A DNA stretch of 51,331 nt from Vicinamibacteria bacterium (lineage in GTDB: Bacteria > Acidobacteriota > Vicinamibacteria > Vicinamibacterales > UBA8438): contig JAJEFC010000236.1 of NCBI GenBank assembly GCA_022820675.1, positions 1 to 51,331 on the forward strand, in the 5' to 3' direction. Numbering within the stretch: the first letter of the stretch is position 1; each line of letters opens with the position of its first letter. The notes under the pieces are model-generated. The model made no database searches and was not told where the DNA came from. It saw only the letters and a program-made list of their open reading frames with translations. The position numbers and the translations under genes are program-made. Positions 31,011-39,756 of the stretch are shown one piece after another.

Positions 31011-31193
31011 ATGGGGCACCGACCATTCAGGGAGCTGACGAAGGACTTCAGCCCGGAACGCCGGGCGCGCATCGAGGAGGGCAAGGCGAGGATCCGCGCG
31101 GAAGTGGAGCGTGAGAAGGCGGAACGTGCCGCGCGGGAGTCGGCGCGGCGTGATGAAGGCCCGTCACGGCCGGCGGCGAGCGCGAGGCACTGA
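31011..31193 (+). CDS. Short HigA-like antitoxin lacking a visible helix-turn-helix
   Basis: A 60-aa protein. The opening PFRELTKDFSPERRARIEEG followed by KARIRAEVE matches the N-terminal part of HigA-type antitoxins. In those, an XRE helix-turn-helix of about 50 residues normally follows; here the frame continues with a charged helix (EREKAERAARESARRDEG) and ends. Either the DNA-binding part was lost or this is a compact antitoxin that only blocks the toxin. I found no helix-turn-helix in the other two frames. Confidence 0.6.
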   Translation: MGHRPFRELTKDFSPERRARIEEGKARIRAEVEREKAERAARESARRDEGPSRPAASARH

Positions 31194-31239
31194 CGCGAGT
31201 CAGAGCGACCGACGAGGGCCGCAGCCGGTGTCAGGGCGG

Positions 31240-31311
31240 CCCGGGCCGGTGCTCGGCGTCCAGGCGGCGCATCACCTCGATGGTGTGCGTCGGCGGCGCC
31301 TCGATTCGCCT
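31240..31311 (-). pseudogene. Duplicated 3' tail of the ankyrin gene
   Basis: On the minus strand this reads EAPPTHTIEVMRRLDAEHRP and a stop. That nearly repeats the end of the adjacent ankyrin gene (EAPTHTIELMRRLDAEHRL) at 31314-31390. It is about 70 bp of tandem partial duplication, perhaps the last trace of a second ankyrin gene. Confidence 0.6.
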
Positions 31312-31313
31312 CC

Positions 31314-32633
31314 TCAGGGTGCCCCGAGCCGGTGCTCGGCGTCGAGCCGCCGCATCAGCTCGATGGTGTGCGTCGGCGCCTCGAACTCCGCCTCCTCGAG
31401 GGGCGTCCGCCCGTGGTGGTCGAGGGCGTCGAAGTCGGCGCCGTTCGCGGCCAGGTACTCGACGATGGCGTCCTCGCCGGCGCGGATCGCGGTGTGCAGC
31501 GCGCTGGGCCGGCCCGCGGGGCGGGCGTTCACGTCCAGGCCCAGCTCCACCATCAGCTCGACCGCCTCGAGGTTGCGGCCACGGGTGGCGAGCAGCACCC
31601 CGCCCGCGCCGTGGTGGGAACGCGCCGCGGGGTCGGCCCCGAGGCCGAGGAGGGCCCGCAGCATCTCCACGTTGCCGGCCTGGGCCGCGGTGAGAAACGG
31701 CGTCAGGCCGCCGGTACGGCGCGCCGCCGCGGCGGCCCAGTCGTCCGCCCGCCCGGTGCGGGCGTTCAGGTCGGCCCCGCGGGCGACGAGGGTCCTGACC
31801 ATCTGGAGGTTGCCCTGTCGGACCGCCGCGTGAAGCGGCGTGCTGCCGGTGCGGTCGCGCGCGTCGACGTCGGCCCCCTCGTCGAGCATCAGCCGGGTGA
31901 CGGCGTCGCTGCCGGCGGCGATGGCGAGCAGGAACGCGGTGCCGCCGTCGGGGGCGGCGGCGTGGGGGTCGGCCCCGGCCGCGATCAGGGCGAGTGCGCT
32001 CGCGGCGTCCCCGTGCTGGGCCGCGAACAGGAGCGGCCGGAAGCCGTTGCGGGAGACCGCGTCGACGTCGGCGCCCCGCTCGACGAGGAGCGCGGCGATG
32101 GACGGATGCCCCCCGGCGATGGCCCACATCAGCGGCGTCTGTCCCATTCGCGACTCCGCCGCGTCGACGTCGGCCCCCCGGTCGAGCAGCAGCCGCACCA
32201 GCTCCTCGTCGCCGCCGTGAACCGCGGCCAGCAGCGCCGTGTCACCGCTCCAGCGGGTGGCGCCCACGTCGGCGCCGGCGTCGAGGAGGAGGCGGGCGAG
32301 GGCGAGGTTGCCGTCGGCGCAGGCGAAGAGCAGCGGCGTCTCCCCGTTCTCGTCCACCGGGTCGGGTTCGGCCCCTGCTTCCAGCAGGGCGGCGGCGATG
32401 TCGGCGTCGCCGCGGAAGGCGGCCCAGGAGAGCGGCGTCGAGCCGTCGGCGCGGACGGCGTTGACGTCTGCGCCGTCCGCCAGCAGGGCTCGCACGGCGT
32501 CGCGGTCCAGCCGTTGCACGGCGTCGAACAGGCTCCTGGCCGGGTCGGGCGCTTGCGCTGCCCCCGGTCGGGGCGCCGCCAGCGCGAGGACGAGCAGCAT
32601 GGTGCCCGTGACGAGGCGCGGCAGGGTGCTCAT
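31314..32633 (-). CDS. Secreted ankyrin-repeat protein
   Basis: A 439-aa protein from ATG 32633, which puts a signal peptide at the start (MSTLPRLVTGTMLLVLALAA, cleavage near GAAQA). About eleven ankyrin repeats follow, each with the G-xTPLxxA...LLxxGADV pattern, for example GSTPLSWAAFRGDADIAAAL and GETPLLFACADGNLALARLL. Ankyrin arrays bind protein partners; the partner is unknown and the location is probably periplasmic. It is divergent from the DUF1592 gene with 27 bp between starts. Its 3' end is partly duplicated downstream. Confidence 0.85.
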   Translation of the reverse strand: MSTLPRLVTGTMLLVLALAAPRPGAAQAPDPARSLFDAVQRLDRDAVRALLADGADVNAVRADGSTPLSWAAFRGDADIAAALLEAGAEPDPVDENGETPLLFACADGNLALARLLLDAGADVGATRWSGDTALLAAVHGGDEELVRLLLDRGADVDAAESRMGQTPLMWAIAGGHPSIAALLVERGADVDAVSRNGFRPLLFAAQHGDAASALALIAAGADPHAAAPDGGTAFLLAIAAGSDAVTRLMLDEGADVDARDRTGSTPLHAAVRQGNLQMVRTLVARGADLNARTGRADDWAAAAARRTGGLTPFLTAAQAGNVEMLRALLGLGADPAARSHHGAGGVLLATRGRNLEAVELMVELGLDVNARPAGRPSALHTAIRAGEDAIVEYLAANGADFDALDHHGRTPLEEAEFEAPTHTIELMRRLDAEHRLGAP

Positions 32634-32645
32634 GGCCGCTAATGG

Positions 32646-32651
32646 TAAACT
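32646..32651 (+). promoter_or_regulatory. -10 box of the DUF1592 operon, possibly leaderless
   Basis: TAAACT lies 9 nt before the GTG start at 32661, with no ribosome site between. It sits in the very short divergent gap with the ankyrin gene. Confidence 0.35.
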
Positions 32652-32660
32652 GCCGGCGTC

Positions 32661-35273
32661 GTGGCTCGCCAGGGTATCAGCCGTTCGAAGCTCGGAGCGG
32701 CCCGAAGCACGGCCTGCGCGGTTGCGCTGGGGCTCGTGCACGGGCTCGCCGCCGCGCCGAGCGCGGCCGGCCAGCCGGTTCCGCCGGAGCGCTCTGCAGC
32801 GTCAGCCGGGCTCGCCGCCGCCGTTCCCAGTTCGGCCGGCGAGGCGGTCTCGCAGGCATCGCCCCTCCCGCCCACGCACCTCGTCGCCGCCACGCGGCGT
32901 GTCGTCCGTCGCTCGGTTTCGCCTGGGCGCTCCGCCCCGTCTGCGGCTCCGTTCAACGCCGCGCGGAATGCGGCCGGCCAGCCGGTCGTCTCGCCCCGGC
33001 GCCCCGCCCCGCCCGCTGGGGCGGTGGCAGGCCAGCCCGGCGGACCGGTTCCGCCGCCCGGCGACCTGCTGAAGGCCACCGTCGACCGCTACTGCTTCGC
33101 GTGCCACAACGACCGAACCCGCACCGCCGGCCTGACCCTGGCCGGGGTGGGCGATGCGCCGGTGGGGGAGCAGGCGCCGGTCCTCGAGAGGGTCCTTCAC
33201 AAGCTGCGGGCGGGCGAGATGCCCCCGACCGGGCGGCCCGCCCCCGCCGCGGGCGACCGGGAGCGGCTCGTGGCGTGGCTCGAGACCGAGCTCGACCAGG
33301 CCGCGGCCGAGCGGCCCGACCCCGGCTCGCCCGCCATCCACCGGCTGAACCGGGCCGAGTACCGCAACGCGGTGCGCGATCTCCTGGGGCTCGACCTCGA
33401 CCACGCGCGCGACCTGCCGGCCGACGACTCCGGCTACGGGTTCGACAACATCGGCGACGTGCTGACGGTGTCGCCGCTGCACGTCGAGAAGTACGTGGCG
33501 GCGGCGCGGCGCGTCAGCCGGCTCGTGGTCGGCACCGGCGCCCCCGTCCCCGTCGTCCAGCGTTACCGCCCGGCGGGGGGGGCGGGGTGGGACGGCGAGA
33601 TCGCGGGGCTGCCCCCCAATACGCGCGGCGGCATCCTGTTCAAGCACCACTTTCCCTTCGACGCCGAGTACGCGATCCAGGTGCGGGTGCGGGGACGGCG
33701 CGCCCCCGGCATGCCGCCCCCGAAGCTCGACGTGCGCATCGACGGCGCCCGGGTCCGCCTGCTCGACGCCGACTTCGACGCCGAGGAGGCGAATCAGGGC
33801 AGCCGCATCTTCGAGGTGCGCCTGGCCCTCGCGGCGGGCGAGCACGAGGTGGCGGCGGGGTTCCTGACCGAGTACGCGCGGCGCGAGGGCGCCGGGGGCG
33901 GGACCACCAACGGCGTGTCCGTCGACTACGTGCTCGTCGGCGGCCCCTACGGCGCGACCGGGCCGGGCGACCCCGAGAGCCGGCGGCGCCTGTTCGTCTG
34001 CCGGCCGTCCGCCGGCGGGCCCGAGGCGCCGTGCGCGCGGCGCATCCTGACCACGCTGGCCCGGCGGGCGTACCGGCGCCCCGTCACCGACGCCGACGTC
34101 GATCCTCTCATGCGCCTGTTCGCGATGGGGCGGGCCGACGGCGGCAGCTTCGACCACGGCATCGAGATGGCCCTCAGCGGGGTGCTCGTCTCGCCGAGCT
34201 TCCTCTTCCGGGCGCCCGCCGCTCCGGCCGGCGCAGAGCCCGGCGACGTGCATCGCCTCGCGGACCTCGACCTCGCCTCCCGGCTCTCGTTCTTCCTCTG
34301 GAGCAGCCTCCCCGACGAGGAGCTCCTGCAGGCGGCCGAGCGGGGGAGGCTCGCGATGTCCGACGAGCTGTCCCGCCAGATCGCCCGCATGCTCGCCGAC
34401 CCGAAGGCGCGGGCCCTCGTCGAGAACTTCGCGGGGCAGTGGCTCCACCTGCGCAACGTCGCCGACTGGACCCCCGACCCCGAGCGCTTTCCCCACTTCG
34501 ACGACGGCATCCGCCACGCGTTCCAGCGCGAGACGCAGCTCTTCCTGGAGCACCTCGTCCGGGACGACCGTAGCGTGCTGGAGCTGTTGGACGCCGACTA
34601 CACGTTCCTCAACGAGGGGCTGGCCGACTTCTACGGCATCGACGGGGTCGAGGGCGGCTACTTCCGGCGGGTGCCCCTCGCCGGCACCGGCCGCGGCGGC
34701 ATCCTCACCCAGGGCGGGGTGCTGATGGTGACGTCGTACCCCACGCGCACGTCGCCGGTGCTGCGGGGCAAGTGGATCCTCGAGAACCTGCTGGGGGCGC
34801 CGCCCCCGCCCCCGCCCGCCGACGTGCCCGAGCTCGAGGCCGACGCCGGCTCGTCGGCCGGCGGCCTGCGGGCGGCCCTCGAGCGGCACCGCGCCAATCC
34901 CGCCTGCGCCGTCTGTCACGCCCGTCTCGACCCGCTGGGGTTCGCGCTGGAGAACTTCGACGCGGTGGGCGCGTACCGGGCGGAGGAGGAAGGGGTCGCC
35001 GTGGATGCCTCCGCGGACCTGCCGGACGGCACGGTGATCGCGGGCGCGGACGGGCTGCGGGCGATGCTGCTCGACCGCCGCCGGGAGTTCGTCGAGGCGC
35101 TGGCCGAGAAGCTGCTCACCTATGCGATCGGCCGCGGCCTCGAGGCGCCCGACCGGCCCGCGGTGCGCGAGATACGGCGCCGGGTGGAATCGGACGGCTA
35201 CCGGTTCTCGGCCCTGGTCTCCGCGGTGGTCGATAGCGTACCCTTCAGGATGAGGAGGATTCCGGAGCCATGA
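32661..35273 (+). CDS. Secreted c-type-cytochrome-like protein with DUF1587/1595/1592/1588/1585 domains
   Basis: An 870-aa protein. A signal peptide (STACAVALGLVHGLAAAPSA) is followed by a Pro/Ala-rich linker. One CFACH heme-binding motif is at about residue 145. DUF1587 follows (HRLNRAEYRNAVRDLLGLDL), then DUF1595 (RRAYRRPVTDADVDPL), DUF1592 (LASRLSFFLWSSLPDEELL) and DUF1588 (TQGGVLMVTSYPTRTSPVLR). DUF1585 ends the protein, after a second CAVCH motif. This architecture is known from Planctomycetota and Acidobacteriota but has no proven biochemical role. It overlaps the DUF1552 gene by 4 nt. Confidence 0.9.
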   Translation: MARQGISRSKLGAARSTACAVALGLVHGLAAAPSAAGQPVPPERSAASAGLAAAVPSSAGEAVSQASPLPPTHLVAATRRVVRRSVSPGRSAPSAAPFNAARNAAGQPVVSPRRPAPPAGAVAGQPGGPVPPPGDLLKATVDRYCFACHNDRTRTAGLTLAGVGDAPVGEQAPVLERVLHKLRAGEMPPTGRPAPAAGDRERLVAWLETELDQAAAERPDPGSPAIHRLNRAEYRNAVRDLLGLDLDHARDLPADDSGYGFDNIGDVLTVSPLHVEKYVAAARRVSRLVVGTGAPVPVVQRYRPAGGAGWDGEIAGLPPNTRGGILFKHHFPFDAEYAIQVRVRGRRAPGMPPPKLDVRIDGARVRLLDADFDAEEANQGSRIFEVRLALAAGEHEVAAGFLTEYARREGAGGGTTNGVSVDYVLVGGPYGATGPGDPESRRRLFVCRPSAGGPEAPCARRILTTLARRAYRRPVTDADVDPLMRLFAMGRADGGSFDHGIEMALSGVLVSPSFLFRAPAAPAGAEPGDVHRLADLDLASRLSFFLWSSLPDEELLQAAERGRLAMSDELSRQIARMLADPKARALVENFAGQWLHLRNVADWTPDPERFPHFDDGIRHAFQRETQLFLEHLVRDDRSVLELLDADYTFLNEGLADFYGIDGVEGGYFRRVPLAGTGRGGILTQGGVLMVTSYPTRTSPVLRGKWILENLLGAPPPPPPADVPELEADAGSSAGGLRAALERHRANPACAVCHARLDPLGFALENFDAVGAYRAEEEGVAVDASADLPDGTVIAGADGLRAMLLDRRREFVEALAEKLLTYAIGRGLEAPDRPAVREIRRRVESDGYRFSALVSAVVDSVPFRMRRIPEP

Positions 35274-36709
35274 TCACCGGCACAACGATCGCTCGGAGAG
35301 TGTCGTCCGGCGGCCCCGCTTGCCGTTCCGCCCATCCATCCGGGAGTGGGCGGCCGCCGGCGCGGGGCGGGGCCGTGACGCGGGGCCACCTGCCGCGTCG
35401 GACCTTCCTGCGCGGCCTGGGAACCGCCGTCGCCCTCCCGTTCCTCGATGCGATGACCCCGGCGTTCGCGTCCGCGTCGAAGCCGATCACCCGGGTGGCG
35501 TTCATCTACACCGCCAACGGCGTGATCATGAGCGACTGGACCCCGGCCGAGATCGGCGCCGGCTTCACGTTCACCAAGACCCTGCATTCCCTCGAGCCGT
35601 TCCGCGACCGGCTCCTCGTCCTCACCGGCCTCGCGCACCGCAACGGCGAGGCGCTGGGGGATGGCCCCGGCGACCACGCGCGGGCCGGCGCGAGCTGGCT
35701 GACCGGGGTGCACCCCAGGAAGACGCAGGGGGCGGACATCCGCAACGGCATGTCGGTGGACCAGATGCTGGCCGAGGACATCGGCCGCTCGACGCCCCTG
35801 CCGTCCCTCGAGCTGGGGCTGCAGGACGTGCGCATGGTGGGGGGCTGCGACTCCGGCTACAGTTGCGCCTACAGCAACACCGTGTCGTGGAGCTCGCCGA
35901 CGACCCCGCTGCCCTACGAGACCAATCCCCGCCGCGTCTTCGAGCGGCTGTTCGGCGACGGCGACACCACCGACCCCGCGGTGCGGGCGGTGCGGGCGCG
36001 GCAGAACCGGAGCCTCCTCGACTTCGTCCGCGAGGACGCGGGCCGGCTGCGGGCGGGCCTCGGCGCCGGCGACCGCCGCAAGCTCGGCGACTACCTCGAC
36101 TCGGTGCGCGAGGTCGAGCGCCGCATCCAGAACGCCGAGCGTCGCGACGACGTGGACCTGCCGGCCCTCGCCCGGCCCGACGGCGTGCCCCCGACCTTCG
36201 AGGAGCACGTGCGGACGATGTCCGACCTCATCGCCATCGCGTTCCAGGCGGACCTGACCCGGGTCGTGAGCCTGATGTACAGCCGTGAGGGCGGCAACCG
36301 CACGTACCGGTCGATCGGCGTGCCCGACGCGCACCACGGCCTGTCGCACCACCAGAACGACCCCGAGCGCATGGCGCGCCTGCAGCTCATCGACCAGCAT
36401 CACGTCGCGATGTTCGCCTACCTCCTCGGGAAGCTCCGCGACGCCAACGACGGCGGCGGGTCGCTGCTCGACCACTCGATGGTCCTCTACGGCAGCAGCC
36501 TCAGCGACTCGAACGCCCACACCCACGACGACCTGCCGGCGGTGCTCGCCGGCGGCGGCAGCGGCACCCTCCGCGGCGGGCGCCACCTGCGCTACCCCGA
36601 CCGGACCCCGATGACGAACCTGTTCGTGACCATGCTCGACAAGCTGGGCTCGCACCGAGAGCAGGTCGGCGACAGCACCGGGAACATCGAGCACCTGAGC
36701 GAGCTGTGA
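35270..36709 (+). CDS. DUF1552 family protein with Tat signal
   Basis: A 479-aa protein from ATG 35270. RRTFLRGLGTAVALPFLDAM is a twin-arginine signal near residue 43. A GTG at 35375 would place it at the very N-terminus and may be the true start. The rest matches DUF1552: FIYTANGVIMSDWTP, then VLTGLAHRNGEALGDGPGDH and SWLTGVHPRKTQGADI. DUF1552 genes usually accompany DUF1592 genes, and the pair is thought to work together outside the cytoplasm. Their substrate is not known. Confidence 0.9.
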   Translation: MITGTTIARRVSSGGPACRSAHPSGSGRPPARGGAVTRGHLPRRTFLRGLGTAVALPFLDAMTPAFASASKPITRVAFIYTANGVIMSDWTPAEIGAGFTFTKTLHSLEPFRDRLLVLTGLAHRNGEALGDGPGDHARAGASWLTGVHPRKTQGADIRNGMSVDQMLAEDIGRSTPLPSLELGLQDVRMVGGCDSGYSCAYSNTVSWSSPTTPLPYETNPRRVFERLFGDGDTTDPAVRAVRARQNRSLLDFVREDAGRLRAGLGAGDRRKLGDYLDSVREVERRIQNAERRDDVDLPALARPDGVPPTFEEHVRTMSDLIAIAFQADLTRVVSLMYSREGGNRTYRSIGVPDAHHGLSHHQNDPERMARLQLIDQHHVAMFAYLLGKLRDANDGGGSLLDHSMVLYGSSLSDSNAHTHDDLPAVLAGGGSGTLRGGRHLRYPDRTPMTNLFVTMLDKLGSHREQVGDSTGNIEHLSEL

Positions 36710-37371
36710 TCGGGGGGCGCGCCGGCCGCGCGGCGCTGGTGGTTGCGGCGCTGGCGGGCGGGACACTGACCGCGGCGGCCGGCGAGTCCCGGGGTGTCGC
36801 GCCGGACCATCTGTCCGTCCTCGTCCTGACCCCGTCCGCGAGCGACGACCGGGTGGCGCCGTCGCGCGAGGCCGTCGCCTTCTGGAACGACCGGCTGGCC
36901 GAGCTGGGGGTGGCGACCCGGTTCGCCGATCCTCGCGCGGTCGTCGAGTCTCCGGTCGAACGCGCCGTCGAGAACTACGCCCGGCAGGTCGCCCAGCGCG
37001 CCACCCGCTTGCCGGCCGGCGACGCGGAGCCGCCGCCCCCGTCCCCGCTCGTCGACCTCGACGCCGACGTCGTCCTGCTGCTCTCCCGCCAGGACATCCT
37101 GTCGTTCACGTGGCCGCTGCCCCGAGTGTCTCCGCCGCGCCACCTGGTGGTGATCCGCAGGGTCCGGGGGCCGTACCGGACCGACCCGATGGTGACGAAG
37201 CACGTCGTCGCCCATGAGCTGGGCCACGCGCTCGGGCTCGACCACAACGCGGAGCCCCACACCCTCATGTGCGGCCCCTGCCAGCCGCTGACGGCCGAGC
37301 CCGACGCGACCGGCTTCCTGCCCCTCACCGCTGGCGACCGCGCGCGCCTCGTCGAGCTGCACGGCCGCTGA
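36706..37371 (+). CDS. Secreted metzincin-type zinc protease
   Basis: A 221-aa protein starting at GTG 36706 and overlapping the DUF1552 stop (GTGA). A signal-like start (AALVVAALAGGTLTAAAGES) precedes the mature part. VVAHELGHALGLDHN at about residue 167-181 is the HExxHxxGxxH zinc motif. A later HTLMCGPC could provide the Met-turn, with a Cys after the Met. The size and motif suggest a small matrixin- or archaemetzincin-like protease. It is the third gene of a coupled DUF1592-DUF1552-protease operon. Confidence 0.8.
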   Translation: MIGGRAGRAALVVAALAGGTLTAAAGESRGVAPDHLSVLVLTPSASDDRVAPSREAVAFWNDRLAELGVATRFADPRAVVESPVERAVENYARQVAQRATRLPAGDAEPPPPSPLVDLDADVVLLLSRQDILSFTWPLPRVSPPRHLVVIRRVRGPYRTDPMVTKHVVAHELGHALGLDHNAEPHTLMCGPCQPLTAEPDATGFLPLTAGDRARLVELHGR

Positions 37372-37412
37372 GAGCCGGCGCGGCAGCGTCCAGACCGACT
37401 CTCACGGTCGGT

Positions 37413-38273
37413 TCAGCGAATCGGCCTGACACGACCTGAGGAGGTGGTTCTCGCCATGACCTCCGGGTCGCCCCGGTACGAGACCGATCCGCTGCTGTTC
37501 AACCGGGCGTCGAGCGACTCCTCCGCCCACAACCGGGCATCACCGCTGCTGCTCAGCGATACGGTCGCCCTCGTGCTGCGCACCGATTCCCCGCGGTAGT
37601 CTCCGCTGCTGTTGATGGTGAGGTCGAGACTGTCCGCCTCGCCCCCGCCGATCCTGACGTCGCCGGAGCTGCTGATGCGAACGGCCAGCGACTCCGCCCG
37701 GAGGTCGTCCACCGACAGGTCGCCGGAGCTGCCGAGTCGGACGTCGACGGTGTCGGCCTGGACGGCGTCCACGGACAGGTCGCCGGAGCTGCCGAGCCGG
37801 ACGTCGACGGCGTCGGCCCGGATGGCGTCCACGGACAGGGCGCCCGAGCTGTCGAGGCGGACGTCGAACCGTTCCGCGCGGAGGGCCGGGGCCGAGGCGT
37901 CTCCGCTGCTCGACAGCCGGATGGACTCCATCTCCCTCACCGTGAGCGTGTAGCGGATCCGCCGGGACGGCCGCAGGTGGATGCCGGGCCGGGCGCCTAT
38001 TCTGAGGACGCCGCCATCCGTCGTGATCTCGAAGTAGTCGTGCAGGTTGTCGTCGGCCGAGACCTGCAGCGTTTCCGTGTCGCCCAGGCGAATCTCCAGC
38101 CGGCCCCGGGTGGCGAGCTCCACGCCGGTGAGCCCGGTGAACCGATGGATCTCCTCGGCCATGCGGCCGGAGCCTCGTACCGTCTCGAGGCCGAGCACGA
38201 CGTTCAGACAGCCCGACGAGAATCCCAGCAGGATGACGCACGCGAGGCATGGCCCGAGTTTCCGTTTCATCAC
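37413..38273 (-). CDS. DUF2807 beta-helix lipoprotein
   Basis: A 286-aa protein with a lipoprotein-like signal (CLACVILLGFSSGC, Cys near residue 22). The mature part is the DUF2807 domain: GLTGVELATRGRLEIRLGD, then repeated SSGD turns about every 20 residues (VRLGSSGDLSVDAVQADTVD and similar), which build a right-handed beta-helix. Two neighbouring repeats are about 60 bp apart and nearly identical in DNA. The family is cell-surface and of unknown function. It converges with the metzincin gene. The 180 bp after its start toward the ATPase gene holds only a GGGGGCG/CGCCCCC hairpin near 38430. Confidence 0.85.
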   Translation of the reverse strand: MMKRKLGPCLACVILLGFSSGCLNVVLGLETVRGSGRMAEEIHRFTGLTGVELATRGRLEIRLGDTETLQVSADDNLHDYFEITTDGGVLRIGARPGIHLRPSRRIRYTLTVREMESIRLSSSGDASAPALRAERFDVRLDSSGALSVDAIRADAVDVRLGSSGDLSVDAVQADTVDVRLGSSGDLSVDDLRAESLAVRISSSGDVRIGGGEADSLDLTINSSGDYRGESVRSTRATVSLSSSGDARLWAEESLDARLNSSGSVSYRGDPEVMARTTSSGRVRPIR

Positions 38274-38453
38274 TTCCCCCTCCCTGATCCCTGTCTGACG
38301 TGCCGGCCGCGGAGCGAGTTCCGTTCGGGGCGTCGATTTCGCCGGATCGCGACGAAGGCCTCGTGCGCCGCCGTTCTCGACGTGACGGTCGGCGCGGAAG
38401 CCGGCATCGCAGCGTTTTCCCCGGGGGCGGGCGCCCCCGCCGGTGCCGCCGCC

Positions 38454-39584
38454 TCACGCGAGCTGCGACAGGAACGTGACGGCCGGCACCCGCACGGGGC
38501 GGGTGTGGTCGAAGGCGTCTGCTTCGACGTAGGGCAGGTCGAAGGCGAGCTGGAACGCGTGCGCGGCGCCGGCCACGCGCTGGAAGTAGCTCAGGTCGGG
38601 GTTCATGCTGCGCCGCGCCGAGGACTTCACCTCGACCAGGAACCACGGCCGTCCGGCGCGCGTCACGAGGAAGTCGACCTCCCGCCCCGCCTTGTCCCGC
38701 AGGTGGAACACCTCGTAGGTGCCCAGACCCGCGTCGGTCCAGGCATGCGCCGCCTTCAGCAGGTGCGAGGCGACCAGGTTCTCGGCCCGGGCGCCGGGGT
38801 CGGCAACCAGGCTCCAGTCCCACAGGAACAGCTTCGGCTGTTTGCGCAGGGACTTGGGGACCTGACGGTGCCACGGCCGCAGCCGGAAGCAGTAGAACAG
38901 GCCCTCCAGCATCGTGACCCAACGCAATGCGGTGTCCGGGGCGATGCCCGCGTCGGCTGCGAGGTTGCTGTAGTTGGCCAGGCCCCCCGCGCGCTCCGCG
39001 ATCAGCTCGGCCAGCACCTCCACCTGCCCCAGGTCCCGGGTGCGGGTGAGGTCGCGGAGGTCGTCCCGAAACAGGAGCTCCGAGCGGAGCCGGCGCCAGC
39101 GATTGTAGAACCGGGTGGTCCCCTTCAGGAACGGCTCCGGGAAGCCGCCGAACCGCATCAGCCGGGGCAGCACGTCGTCGTCCGGCCGGCTCGGTGGGCT
39201 GATCTCCGTCTCGTCGTCGCCGGCGAAGGTCCGTCCCGCGCCGGACAGCTCTGCCACCGACAGCGGGTGCATGTGGTAGAGGAAGTACCGGCCCATCAGG
39301 CTGTCGCCCGACCGGCGGAAGAACCCCAGGCGCGCGCTGCCGGTGACGACGATTCGCGCTCGTGCCTCGTGGGCGTCGAAGAAGCCCTTGAGGAACGTCT
39401 TCCACTGCCCGAACTTGTGCAGTTCGTCGAAGACTACCCGCGGCGGCCGGGGCTGGACGGTGTGCAGGTCGAGGGCGTCGGCGACGGCGTCCGGTCCCCG
39501 GATGATCGTCCGGCGGTCGGATTGCCGGTCCCAGTTCAGGTAGCGATGGACGCCGGCCGCCGCCCGCGCCGTGGTCGTTTTGCC
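38454..39584 (-). pseudogene. DUF4143 (AAA_14) ATPase, C-terminal 93%, separated from its start by an insertion
   Basis: Starting from the duplicated target GGCAAAAC, this frame gives GKTTTARAAAGVHRYLNWD, then the Walker-B-like VVFDELHKFGQWKTFLKG, VVTGSARLGFFRRSGDSLMG and RYFLYHMHPLSVAEL. The DUF4143 nuclease-like domain ends with GREVDFLVTRAGRPWFLVEV. The missing first 29 codons lie at 42307-42393 on the same strand, beyond the IS1595-like element. Removing the element and one target copy restores a continuous 405-aa protein. The open frame runs into the element, so a fused product lacking a P-loop could still be made. Confidence 0.85.
39577..39584 (+). repeat. Left target-site duplication GTTTTGCC
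   Basis: GTTTTGCC directly before GGGACATC. The same 8 bp recur at 42299-42306 directly after GATGTCCC. An 8-bp duplication is characteristic of IS1595-family insertion. On the coding strand it is the GGCAAAAC of the Walker A motif. Confidence 0.9.
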
Positions 39585-39665
39585 GGGACATCGTTTGGAG
39601 ATTAGCCCCAATTCTGCGACATTCGCTCCGGCTACGCCTTTCGCGCGCGGCCGTACACGTACGGT

Positions 39666-39752
39666 AAAAAGCTGGGTGGGCCGTGCAGGTTTGCCCTGGG
39701 CCGGTTGCTGAGACCCTGCCCGGCAGGGTTCGACTCCCTGGCGGTCCACCCA
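39666..39752 (-). terminator. Multi-branched hairpin with T-run (terminator-like, tRNA-like T arm on the plus strand)
   Basis: On the minus strand GGGTGGACC pairs with GGCCCACCC (9 bp, one wobble) and AGC plus TTTTT follows, as in an intrinsic terminator. Inside the stem, CAGGG-AGTCGAA-CCCTG, CCCTGCC-G-GGCAGGG and CAGG-GCAAA-CCTG can form. On the plus strand the segment has a tRNA-like T arm (CAGGG-TTCGACT-CCCTG) and an acceptor-like stem ending in CCA, but no valid anticodon arm. It ends 5 bp after the 38-aa ORF. Confidence 0.5.
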
Positions 39753-39756
39753 ACAT

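Noticed and set aside
39674-39752. A canonical tRNA gene in the left part of the IS1595-like element
   Set aside because: The T arm and an acceptor-like stem fit, but no 5-bp anticodon stem with a 7-nt loop can be formed; I kept it only as a structured terminator.
37540-39756. A 738-codon minus-strand frame across the DUF2807 and ATPase genes
   Set aside because: It crosses two clearly coding genes in a different frame, with Arg/Pro-rich shadow composition.
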